64,000 bases of DNA from Pseudodesulfovibrio alkaliphilus (lineage in GTDB: Bacteria > Desulfobacterota > Desulfovibrionia > Desulfovibrionales > Desulfovibrionaceae), in the NCBI RefSeq assembly GCF_009729555.1, contig NZ_WODC01000002.1, forward strand, positions 248,001 through 312,000, read 5' to 3'. Below, piece after piece: positions 48,936 through 56,092 of this stretch. A model generated the notes under the pieces. That model saw only the letters and a program-made list of their open reading frames with translations. It was not told where the DNA came from and did not search any database. How positions within the stretch are numbered: the stretch's first letter is position 1; each line of letters opens with the position of its first letter. A program made the position numbers and the translations under genes.

Positions 48936-49817
48936 TCAGATGACCGAGCCGCGTTTGAGGTCGCCGAGCACGTAGTCGGCCAGGGCCTGTTGCCAGTGTC
49001 TGGGGGTCACGCCTGTGGCCTGGATAAAGCGAGAGAGGTCAAGAACGGAATAGGCCGGGCGCACGGCCTTTGTGGGGTAAGCGCTGGTGGGGACGGGCTC
49101 GACGTGGCAGTCGAGCCCGGCCAGGGTCACGGCCTGGGTTGCCAACGCATGCCAGGTGGCCTCGCCCGAGTTGGCAAGATGGTGGATGCCCGTTTCGTCG
49201 CGGGCCAGAAGGGCAAGGGTGTAAGCGGCCACATCGGGAGTATAGGCGGGTGAGCCCATCTGGTCGTTGACCACGGTGAGGGTGTTGCGCGTTTCGCACA
49301 GGGTCAGGATATTTTCCACGAAATTCATTTTTCCGGGACCAAAGAGCCAGGAAGTCCGAATGATCAGTGTGCGCTCGTAGCCGAAGCGCAACAGCCCCCG
49401 TTCGCCATCTGCCTTACTGATGCCGTAGACCGAGAAGGGGTCTGGTTCGTCATAGGGTTGGTAGGGGGTTCGTTTTGTCCCCCGGAAAACAAAATCCGTA
49501 CTGAAATGAACAAAGGGCACCAGACGCTTGGCCGCCAGCGAAGCGAGCAGCGGCGGGGCCGTTGCATTGAGGGCAAAGGCCATCTCTTCCTGCTCTTCGG
49601 CCAGATCGACTTGGGTGTAGGCCGCGGCGTTGACGATCAGGTCCGGGTCACGCCTGTCCAGCAGCAGTTCCACGCTCCGTGGGTCGAGGATGTCGCAGTC
49701 CTGGCTGGACAGCGGCACGGGTCTGGCTCCGGCCAGGCGGAAGGCCCGGGTCAGCGCCTGGCCCAGCAGACCAGTCCTCCCTCCGAAGATGACGACGCCT
49801 TTGCCTTTGAGCTGCAT
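48936..49817 (-). CDS. rfbD: dTDP-4-dehydrorhamnose reductase
   Basis: A 293-residue SDR-fold protein. VIFGGRTGLLGQALTRAF is the NADPH loop, HFSTDFVFRGTKRTPY the substrate part, YGISKADGE the YxxxK catalytic pair, and SWLFGPGKMNFVENIL follows. Starting at ATG 49817, its first base is the last base of the rfbB stop (TGATG), so the two are co-translated. It makes dTDP-L-rhamnose. Last gene of the long minus-strand run. Confidence 0.94.
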   Translation of the reverse strand: MQLKGKGVVIFGGRTGLLGQALTRAFRLAGARPVPLSSQDCDILDPRSVELLLDRRDPDLIVNAAAYTQVDLAEEQEEMAFALNATAPPLLASLAAKRLVPFVHFSTDFVFRGTKRTPYQPYDEPDPFSVYGISKADGERGLLRFGYERTLIIRTSWLFGPGKMNFVENILTLCETRNTLTVVNDQMGSPAYTPDVAAYTLALLARDETGIHHLANSGEATWHALATQAVTLAGLDCHVEPVPTSAYPTKAVRPAYSVLDLSRFIQATGVTPRHWQQALADYVLGDLKRGSVI

Positions 49818-50833
49818 CAGCTTCGCGCCCCGTACCAGGAGTCCATGAACCGCCGATATTCCCCGCTTTGCACCTGTTCGAGCCAACGGGAATTGGTTTC
49901 GTACCAGTCGATGGTCCGGCGCAGGCCGGTGGCGAAATCAAGGCTCGGGGCAAAACCCAGTTCCAGTGCGGCCAGAGAATAGTCCATGGCGTAGCGCCTG
50001 TCGTGGCCCGGGCGGTCACCGACAAAGGTGATCAGCGATTCCGGCTTGCCAAGAAGGGAAAGCATGGTCTTGACCACTGCGAGGTTGGTCTCTTCGGCAT
50101 CGCCGCCGAAGTTGTACACCTGTCCCTCGCGGCCCTTGAGCAGAGCGAGTTCCACGCCATGGCAGTGGTCGTCAACGTATATCCAGTCGCGTACGTTGAG
50201 GCCGTCGCCGTAGACCGGGAGAGGTCTGTTGTCTTTGGCCGCAAGATACATGAGGGGAATGAGCTTTTCGGGAAACTGGTATGGCCCGTAATTGTTGGAG
50301 CAGCGTGTGGTGACTACCGGGAAAGCGTATGTCTCGAAGTAGGCGCGAGCCAGGAGGTCGGCCCCGGCCTTGCTGGCCGAATAGGGGCTGTTGGGGGCCA
50401 GCGGCGTGGTTTCCGAGAACTTCCCGCTGGCTCCCAGCGTGCCGTACACTTCGTCGGTGGAGATGTGGACGAACCGGCTTACCCGGCGCTGGCGGGCACA
50501 TTCAAGGAGGTTTTGCGTCCCGAGAACATTGGTGGTCAGGAAGGGCGAGGGATCATCAATGGAACGGTCCACATGGGATTCGGCGGCAAAATTGACGATG
50601 GCGTCCACAGTGGCGTCAGTCAGCATATCCATGACCAGCGCCCGGTCTCCGATGTCGCCCTGGACGAAGCTGTAGCGGGGTTCGCCGCGTTCCAGGTCGG
50701 CCAGGTTGAGACGGTTGCCCGCATAGGTCAGTTTGTCGAGATTGACGATGGACCAGTCGGGGTGTTTGTCGAGCATGAGTCGGATGAAGTTGGTGCCGAT
50801 GAAGCCGCATCCGCCGGTAACAAGGAGTTTCAT
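49817..50833 (-). CDS. rfbB: dTDP-glucose 4,6-dehydratase
   Basis: A 338-residue SDR protein: LLVTGGCGFIGTNFIRLMLD binds NAD, HISTDEVYGTLGASGKFSE holds Thr-Asp-Glu of the RmlB active site and YSASKAGADLLARAY the YxxxK. RCSNNYGPYQFPEKLIPLMY completes the family pattern. It converts dTDP-glucose to the 4-keto-6-deoxy sugar. It lies 95 bp downstream of trmL, co-directional with the tup genes, and is coupled to rfbD. Confidence 0.96.
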   Translation of the reverse strand: MKLLVTGGCGFIGTNFIRLMLDKHPDWSIVNLDKLTYAGNRLNLADLERGEPRYSFVQGDIGDRALVMDMLTDATVDAIVNFAAESHVDRSIDDPSPFLTTNVLGTQNLLECARQRRVSRFVHISTDEVYGTLGASGKFSETTPLAPNSPYSASKAGADLLARAYFETYAFPVVTTRCSNNYGPYQFPEKLIPLMYLAAKDNRPLPVYGDGLNVRDWIYVDDHCHGVELALLKGREGQVYNFGGDAEETNLAVVKTMLSLLGKPESLITFVGDRPGHDRRYAMDYSLAALELGFAPSLDFATGLRRTIDWYETNSRWLEQVQSGEYRRFMDSWYGARS

Positions 50834-50928
50834 TGCTGTGGTGCTCGCAGGGCTTGAGTTCCGATCAAAATATCGTTTCGCCAATCAATACAGGGCGAGG
50901 GAGGAAAAGACAAGGCGCAGGGCGCGGA

Positions 50929-51381
50929 TCAGTCGGGCATGAGTCCGGTCTGGCGCAGTGCCTCGAAAAGCAGGATGCCCGTGGCTGTGGAAAGATTGAG
51001 GCTGCGCACCTCCCCGCAGATGGGGATGCGCACCGCGTCCGGGTGGCGCATGAGCAGTTCGGCGGGCAGGCCCCGTGTTTCCGGTCCCATAAGGATGGCA
51101 TCGTCGGGTCGGAAGGCGAACCGATGGTGTGCTGTGGCCGCTCGGGTGCTGGCCGGGACCAGCCGGGGCGGAGTCACCTTGACCAGGAAGTCCTCAAGAT
51201 TCGGGTGGACGGTCACGTCCACATGGGGCCAGTAATCCAGCCCGGCGCGACGCAGATGCTTGTCGTCAATGGTGAATCCCAGCGGCTCAATGAGGTGCAG
51301 CGGGGTCCGTGTTGCCGCGCAGAGGCGGGCGATGTTGCCGGTGTTGGGGGGTATCTCGGGCTGGTAGAGGACGATGTGCAT
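50929..51381 (-). CDS. trmL: tRNA (cytidine(34)-2'-O)-methyltransferase, SPOUT family
   Basis: A 150-residue SPOUT methyltransferase: LYQPEIPPNTGNIARLCAAT at the N-terminus, LMGPETRGLPAELL and RSLNLSTATGILLFEALRQT, the knot-forming motifs. It methylates the wobble 2'-OH of tRNA-Leu species, including the TAA type encoded at 9.0 kb. It lies 24 bp after the MobB-like gene in the same direction. Confidence 0.95.
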   Translation of the reverse strand: MHIVLYQPEIPPNTGNIARLCAATRTPLHLIEPLGFTIDDKHLRRAGLDYWPHVDVTVHPNLEDFLVKVTPPRLVPASTRAATAHHRFAFRPDDAILMGPETRGLPAELLMRHPDAVRIPICGEVRSLNLSTATGILLFEALRQTGLMPD

Positions 51382-51405
51382 GGCCGGGAGGTACCCCTTT
51401 CGCGG

Positions 51406-52113
51406 CTACACGTCCAGCTTGATGGTGGCCTTGCCCGGCGAATAACCCTTGAGTGTGCGCAGCATTTCCCGAATAGAGGCCGAGATGATTTCTTCCACAA
51501 AGGGTTTCATGCCAAGGGGGGCGCCGTTGATGTCCACTTCGATGGAGTTGTGCATGGCCAGGCAGGCGCGGGGAGTGGCTGCTCCGCGAACGATGTCCGC
51601 CGCCAGCGTGCGACAGTCCGGCCGGCCGCAGGTGGCGCAATCCATGCCGGGCAGAAAGAAACCTCGTTCAAGCACCGCGTCGGCCAAAGCGTCGATATCG
51701 GCGAAGGACGGGAGCCCTTTGATGCGGCCGTTGCCCCAGGAGCCGATGGCCAGCTCCGGTCCCAACCAGTCGGTTCCGTCGGAGAGATCGCCGTCGAGAC
51801 AGAGCACCCGGGGCAGATAGCCCATGGACTTGCCGCCTTCCACAAGGAGCACGTCCGTAGTCAGCAGTGGCAGAAGGTCGGGTAAAAATCGGCTGCGGGT
51901 CCAGTGGACAAAGGCCTCCTCCGGTCCGAGTCCGGCCACAGTGTCGCAGATCTTGGCGTATCTGGCGGTGTCCGTGTCGCGCCAGTGAAGGCCGTGGTGG
52001 CTGAATTTGGTTGCGGCCACGGTCAGTCCACGCGCCTTGAGACATCGTGCCAGAGTCAGTCCAAGGGTGGTTTTGCCGGATTTCTTCGGGCCGATGATGG
52101 AGATAGCCTTCAC
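51406..52113 (-). CDS. MobB-like P-loop protein with C-terminal Cys cluster
   Basis: A 235-residue protein starting at GTG 52113 with GAGGA upstream. The N-terminus is AISIIGPKKSGKTTLGLTLA, a MobB-type Walker A, with KFSHHGLHWRDTDTARY and VLLVEGGKSMGYLP. The last 80 residues carry CATCGRPDCRTLAADI and a fourth Cys about 15 residues on, which may bind a cluster or zinc and is not part of standard MobB. MobB aids molybdopterin-guanine dinucleotide formation. It follows tupC by 1 bp, so it is tied to tungstate import and probably serves the W/Mo cofactor. Confidence 0.85.
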   Translation of the reverse strand: MKAISIIGPKKSGKTTLGLTLARCLKARGLTVAATKFSHHGLHWRDTDTARYAKICDTVAGLGPEEAFVHWTRSRFLPDLLPLLTTDVLLVEGGKSMGYLPRVLCLDGDLSDGTDWLGPELAIGSWGNGRIKGLPSFADIDALADAVLERGFFLPGMDCATCGRPDCRTLAADIVRGAATPRACLAMHNSIEVDINGAPLGMKPFVEEIISASIREMLRTLKGYSPGKATIKLDV

Positions 52114-52114
52114 G

Positions 52115-52792
52115 TCATTCCTCGTTTGGCTTGAGTGTTTCGGTGTCGATGATGCGGCCGTTTTCGATGCGAAGAACATGGTCGCTGACCGCGTGCAGCC
52201 AGGCCATGTCGTGGCTGGCGATGACCAGGGCCGTGCCGAATGTGTCGCGGGCGGCCAGGGCTGCTTTGCGGACCAGGGCCGCGCTGCTTGCGTCCAGGCT
52301 GGCAGTGGGTTCGTCCATAAGCAGCGCCCGGGGACGCAGGACCAGCCGGGCAGCCAGGGCCACCCGTTGGGCCTCACCGCCGGAGAGCTCGAACCACTGG
52401 CGCCGGGCGAAGCGCTCCGGGTTCAGGCCAACTGATTCCAAAGCGCTGAAAACCCGCTTTGTGGGGTCTTCCCGGCCGCGCACCTTGAGGCCGTAGGCCA
52501 CGTTGCCGAAGACGCTGCGGCGAAGGAGATAGGGCTCCTGGACGAGCAGGGTGACTTGCCGGTGGACCGGACCGGGCGAGGCGGCCGCAGGGGAACCCTC
52601 AAAGGTCATGGTGCCCGAGGCCGGGGACTCGAGAAAAGCCAGCAGTCGAAGCAGGGTGGATTTGCCTGAGCCGTTTGGCCCGGCCAGTCCGACGATGCTC
52701 CCGGGCCTTATATCGAGGCGGTCCACGCTGAGGACGGTTCGGTCTGCATAGCGCTGGCGCACGTTGAAGAGACTGATGAGGGGCTTGGTCAT
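52115..52792 (-). CDS. tupC: tungstate ABC transporter ATP-binding protein
   Basis: A 225-residue ABC ATPase: Walker A GLAGPNGSGKSTLLRLL, signature ELSGGEAQRVALAARLVL, Walker B RALLMDEPTASLDASS and the switch His in VIASHDMAWLHAVSD. It powers the TupAB importer. It overlaps tupB by 4 bp and is followed 1 bp later by the MobB-like gene. Assignment to Tup rather than Mod or Wtp rests on the binding protein upstream. Confidence 0.93.
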   Translation of the reverse strand: MTKPLISLFNVRQRYADRTVLSVDRLDIRPGSIVGLAGPNGSGKSTLLRLLAFLESPASGTMTFEGSPAAASPGPVHRQVTLLVQEPYLLRRSVFGNVAYGLKVRGREDPTKRVFSALESVGLNPERFARRQWFELSGGEAQRVALAARLVLRPRALLMDEPTASLDASSAALVRKAALAARDTFGTALVIASHDMAWLHAVSDHVLRIENGRIIDTETLKPNEE

Positions 52793-53484
52793 CGTACGGC
52801 CTTACGCTTGAGGCCCGAGGCCAGGATGTTGACGGTCAGGGCCACAGTCAGCAGGACCATTCCCAAGGCGATGCCCATGGCAAATTCGCCTTTGCCGGTC
52901 TCAAGGGAGATGGCCGTGGTGATGGTTCGCGTGTGCCACTTGATATTACCGCCCACCATCATGGAGATGCCTACTTCCGAGACGATGCGGCCATAGGCGG
53001 AAACTGCGGCCAGCATGATGGAAAAGCGCGCCTCGACCACCGTGGCCCAGAGGATCTGGCGGGAGTTGGCCCCGAGGGTGGTCAGAGTCATGGGCAGCCG
53101 TTTGTCTAGCGCCTCCACGGCCGTGGCCGTCATGGCGATGATCACCGGCAGGCCGAGGATTGTCTGTCCGATGGCTATGGCTGGCAGGGTGAAGAGCAGC
53201 CCGGCCCCGCCAAAGGGCCCGCGATGGGTCAAAAAGGCATAGACCAGCAGGCCGATGACCACCGTGGGAAACGAGAGCAGGGTGTCCACCAGGGTGCGCA
53301 CGATCTTTTTGCCGGGGAATGTCTTGTGTCCGAGCAAGAATCCGAGGGGGATGCCGACGGACAGGCTGGCGGCCATGGCCATGGTGGAGGCTGCCACCGT
53401 GGCCCATATGGCGGAATAGGTTTCAGGGTCGCCCGAAAGCAGAAGGAGAAAGCCCTGGAGAAAGCCCTGAAGCAGAAAATCCAT
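52789..53484 (-). CDS. tupB: tungstate ABC transporter permease
   Basis: A 231-residue permease with six helices and the BPD-type inner-membrane loop VEALDKRLPMTLTTLGANSR (EAA loop). It has HTRTITTAISLETGKGEFA near the C-terminus, characteristic of TupB. It starts at ATG 53484. A very stable hairpin separates it from tupA upstream. Confidence 0.93.
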   Translation of the reverse strand: MDFLLQGFLQGFLLLLSGDPETYSAIWATVAASTMAMAASLSVGIPLGFLLGHKTFPGKKIVRTLVDTLLSFPTVVIGLLVYAFLTHRGPFGGAGLLFTLPAIAIGQTILGLPVIIAMTATAVEALDKRLPMTLTTLGANSRQILWATVVEARFSIMLAAVSAYGRIVSEVGISMMVGGNIKWHTRTITTAISLETGKGEFAMGIALGMVLLTVALTVNILASGLKRKAVR

Positions 53485-53500
53485 GTGATGTCCGTTATGG

Positions 53501-53527
53501 CCGGGGGAGCGGTGGCCGCTCCCCCGG
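53501..53527 (-). terminator. stable intercistronic hairpin between tupA and tupB
   Basis: CCGGGGGAGCGG (53501-53512) and CCGCTCCCCCGG (53516-53527) form a 12-bp stem with a 3-nt loop. No T-run follows on the minus strand. It probably halts exonucleases or causes partial termination, so that the binding protein is made in excess. Confidence 0.75.
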
Positions 53528-53544
53528 TTGATGTCGTGACGCGT

Positions 53545-54369
53545 TTATTTGGCGTTGGGAGTGAAGAGGGGCTTACCCAGGAGTGTGAAGTTGCCGATGG
53601 CCTGCTGCACGGCCGGGGAGGCCATCCAGTCGATGAACTGCTTGGCCATGTCGTATTTGGCGTTGGGGCATTTGGCCGGGTTCACGGCCAGGGCACTATA
53701 TTGGTTGAAGAGAACCGTGTCGCCTTCCACCAGGACCACCATGGGAGGGGTGCCGCCCTTGGTGTCGGCGTATTTGATGTAGGTACCACGGTCGGTGAGG
53801 GTGTAGCCGTTCTTTTCGGCTGCCACGTTGATCGTGGCGATCATACCCTGGCCGGTCTGGACGTACCAGGTTTCCTTCTCGGGAATGGCCAGTCCGGCAG
53901 CGGTCCACAGTGACTGCTCCATCTTGTGGGTGCCCGAGTTGTCGCCCCGGCTGGCAAAGACGGCCTTGGCGCCTTCGATTGCCTTGAGGGCGTCGGTGAC
54001 GTTCTTGTCCTTGACATTTGCCGGGTCTGAGGCGGGGCCAATGATGATGAAGTCGTTGTACATCAGTTCCCGGCGGTCCAGAAGCGCACCGGAATTGACA
54101 TATTCCATCTCGGCATCAGGAGCATGGACGAGGACCACGTCAACGTCGCAACCCTCGGCCATCTTGAGAGCCTTGCCCGTACCTACAGCCACGAACTTGA
54201 TCTCCACGCCCGTATCCTTCAGATACATGGGCACAATGAGTTCGTCGAGCAGGCCGGTGTTGGCCGTGCTTGTGGTGGTGGACATCATCAGGGTTTTGTC
54301 CGCCAGGGCGGGCAGAGCCAGGGTCAGGACAAAAATCAGACAAAGCGCGATCAAAGTAATTCGTTTCAC
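53545..54369 (-). CDS. tupA: tungstate-binding periplasmic protein
   Basis: A 274-residue protein starting at GTG 54369, with GGAGG 7 nt upstream. The signal peptide is ITLIALCLIFVLTLALPALA, and the mature start LMMSTTTSTANTGLLDELIV carries the TTTS motif that marks TupA. Family segments VDVVLVHAPDAEMEYVNSGA, SRGDNSGTHKMEQSLW and GQGMIATINVAAEKNGYTLT complete the anion site. High affinity for tungstate over molybdate is known for TupA. It is 37 bp after the ModE-type regulator gene. Confidence 0.94.
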   Translation of the reverse strand: MKRITLIALCLIFVLTLALPALADKTLMMSTTTSTANTGLLDELIVPMYLKDTGVEIKFVAVGTGKALKMAEGCDVDVVLVHAPDAEMEYVNSGALLDRRELMYNDFIIIGPASDPANVKDKNVTDALKAIEGAKAVFASRGDNSGTHKMEQSLWTAAGLAIPEKETWYVQTGQGMIATINVAAEKNGYTLTDRGTYIKYADTKGGTPPMVVLVEGDTVLFNQYSALAVNPAKCPNAKYDMAKQFIDWMASPAVQQAIGNFTLLGKPLFTPNAK

Positions 54370-54406
54370 AGGTATTCCTCCGGGTTGCGGGTTCGGGAGA
54401 GGGGCG

Positions 54407-54793
54407 TCATTCGGTGTCTTCCCGATAGAACTCGCCTGCCTTATCCACCTGCATTTCCAGCACTTCCGACGCCCGCTGGGCGGCGTATGCCTCGACATCG
54501 AGATAGAAGCGGAGGAATTTGTTCATCAGCTCCCTGCCATGAGGGGAGAGGGTGAACCGCTGTCCCTGGCCGCGGACCTTTTCCACCAGGGGATGCCCGA
54601 TGCGCTCTTCGGCTTTCTTAAGTTTGCCCCAGGCGCGACGGTAGGACATGTTCAGTTCCTCGGCCGCCTTGCGTAGCGAGCCCAGGCGTTCAATGTGCTG
54701 TAAAAGCAGCGTACTTCCTATCCCGAGGTAGGTTTCGCGGTCCTGCTCGATCCAGACTCGCAGGCGAATTGTGGCGTTGTCCTTGCTTGGCAT
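54407..54793 (-). CDS. ModE N-terminal-type regulator (TunR-like)
   Basis: A 128-residue LysR-type winged HTH like the DNA-binding half of ModE: LLLQHIERLGSLRKAAEELN then MSYRRAWGKLKKAEERIGHP and GQGQRFTLSPHGRELMNKFL. It lacks the two molybdate-binding TOBE domains, so it either senses metal another way or responds to a separate molbindin. In Desulfovibrio a similar single-domain TunR represses tup and related genes. It sits directly upstream of tupA, and a palindrome lies 36 bp before its start. Confidence 0.88.
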   Translation of the reverse strand: MPSKDNATIRLRVWIEQDRETYLGIGSTLLLQHIERLGSLRKAAEELNMSYRRAWGKLKKAEERIGHPLVEKVRGQGQRFTLSPHGRELMNKFLRFYLDVEAYAAQRASEVLEMQVDKAGEFYREDTE

Positions 54794-54828
54794 GGCATCA
54801 GGGTTGCGGTTTGATGGACAGGGGACGG

Positions 54829-54844
54829 TCCTGATTGATCAGGA
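54829..54844. promoter_or_regulatory. palindrome upstream of the ModE-type regulator, candidate operator
   Basis: TCCTGA-TTGA-TCAGGA, a perfect inverted repeat with 4-nt spacer, at 36-51 bp from the regulator start codon. It lies in the 131-bp gap before the ThiF gene end and would suit binding by the dimeric ModE-type protein to control the tup operon. Confidence 0.5.
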
Positions 54845-54924
54845 ACGATCACCTTGGTCCGTCATGGCAGATGTTGGAATATTAAGTCAAGTTCGGCATA
54901 ATTACGTAGGGTTTTGCACTCATG

Positions 54925-55764
54925 TCACAGGGAAACCGTTTCGAAAGAGAGTTGCTTGAGATCAATGAGGAGCATCTTGCCCGTAAGGGGCGAGGGTTCG
55001 CCCGAGAGCAGGCGTACGACCTCCGTGGCCATGAGGGTGGCCACGAGGTTGACCGTGGGGATCGGGCAGCCGAGTTTTTCCTCGGCCCCGTTGTCGAGTC
55101 CCATGAATTGCGCCGGGCCGGGCTGACCGGGCATGACTACTGCCACGTAGCCCGTCCAGCCCGCAAGTGCGCCAGTGACCAGCGGAATGTCTGCCTCAGC
55201 AGCGCATTGTTGGAGGGTCAGCCGGTGGGTCATCCCCCCCAGGGCGTCGATGGCCAGATCAGCCCCTGTCAGGAAGCCGGGCAGGGAGTCTTGGGAAAGG
55301 AATTCGTGCCGAGCGTCCATCGTGACCGAAGGATTGATGCGGGCAGCCGCGATCCGGGCAGCCTCGGCCTTGGAACGCCAGACATTGGAGGTGTCGCTCA
55401 GTGCTTGACGGTTGAGATTGCTTTCCTCGAAGTCGTCGCCGTCAGCCACGCGCAGGGTGCCCACACCCAGGCGCAGCATCTGTTCAAGGAGGGTGCCGCC
55501 CAGCCCGCCCAGCCCCACCTGGGCAACCTTGGCGCGCAGCAGACGTATCTGGGCCTTAGGGGTGATGCTGTGCATGTTGCGCAGGTAGCGCGTAGGAATG
55601 ATGTCGAGTTCAAGGGCCCGGGCCTCGACGCCGCACCCGGAAAGCCCCTGATCGGGAGCGATCACTGCCACGGCTCCGGGGGGAAGCGTCAGTGCGTGAC
55701 CTCCCTGGGGCATGGGATTCGGAATCATCATGCTGTGGATGGCCACATCAAGGGAGGGGAACAT
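54925..55764 (-). CDS. ThiF/MoeB/HesA family adenylyltransferase
   Basis: A 279-residue E1-like protein: VAQVGLGGLGGTLLEQMLRL is the ATP loop, GDDFEESNLNRQALSDTSNV the conserved Asn/Arg/Gln set and AIDALGGMTHRLTLQQCAAE the following strand. It lacks the C-terminal CxxC zinc pair of MoeB. It begins 4 bp after the MoaD-like gene, so it probably adenylates that partner's C-terminal Gly-Gly for sulfur transfer to pterin in tungsten cofactor synthesis. The first 75 residues, before the E1 core, are extra. Confidence 0.9.
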   Translation of the reverse strand: MFPSLDVAIHSMMIPNPMPQGGHALTLPPGAVAVIAPDQGLSGCGVEARALELDIIPTRYLRNMHSITPKAQIRLLRAKVAQVGLGGLGGTLLEQMLRLGVGTLRVADGDDFEESNLNRQALSDTSNVWRSKAEAARIAAARINPSVTMDARHEFLSQDSLPGFLTGADLAIDALGGMTHRLTLQQCAAEADIPLVTGALAGWTGYVAVVMPGQPGPAQFMGLDNGAEEKLGCPIPTVNLVATLMATEVVRLLSGEPSPLTGKMLLIDLKQLSFETVSL

Positions 55765-55767
55765 GCT

Positions 55768-55995
55768 TTAGCCGCCCCCTACGGGCGGGAACAGTCCGAC
55801 TCGGTCTCCGTCCCTGATCTCGCTGTCAAGGTAGGCTCTGGCGGAGTTGATGAAAATGAGGGCTATATCGTCCTCTGGGATGCCCAGTTTGGCGACGAGC
55901 GAACGTACCGTCTCGCCTGGCGCGGCGGGGTAGTCGGCCGCATTGGCGGGCAGGCTGGGGGCCAGTGTGGCGAAGCACTTGATTTCGATACCCAT
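55768..55995 (-). CDS. MoaD/ThiS family sulfur carrier
   Basis: A 75-residue beta-grasp protein: PGETVRSLVAKLGIPEDDIA, LIFINSARAYLD, IRDGDRVGLFPPVGGG. It ends in Gly-Gly-Gly, as needed for adenylation and thiocarboxylate formation, perhaps with loss of the last Gly. It works with the ThiF-like enzyme encoded next and presumably with molybdopterin synthase elsewhere. AOR-linked MoaD proteins like this are known next to tungsten enzymes. No ribosome site is evident. Confidence 0.92.
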   Translation of the reverse strand: MGIEIKCFATLAPSLPANAADYPAAPGETVRSLVAKLGIPEDDIALIFINSARAYLDSEIRDGDRVGLFPPVGGG

Positions 55996-56029
55996 GGCTT
56001 GATTCTAGCGCGGGCCGATGGCGATGGTC

Positions 56030-56072
56030 AACAAAAGAGGCGGCAGCCAGGAAGAATTTCCCGACTGCCGCC
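56030..56072 (-). terminator. terminator after the AOR gene
   Basis: GGCGGCAG (56039-56046) and CTGCCGCC (56065-56072) pair; on the minus strand TCTTTTGTTG follows. It lies between AOR and the MoaD gene and may lower readthrough into MoaD-ThiF. Confidence 0.7.
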
Positions 56073-56092
56073 ATTTGTATCGGTAAAGCGGA

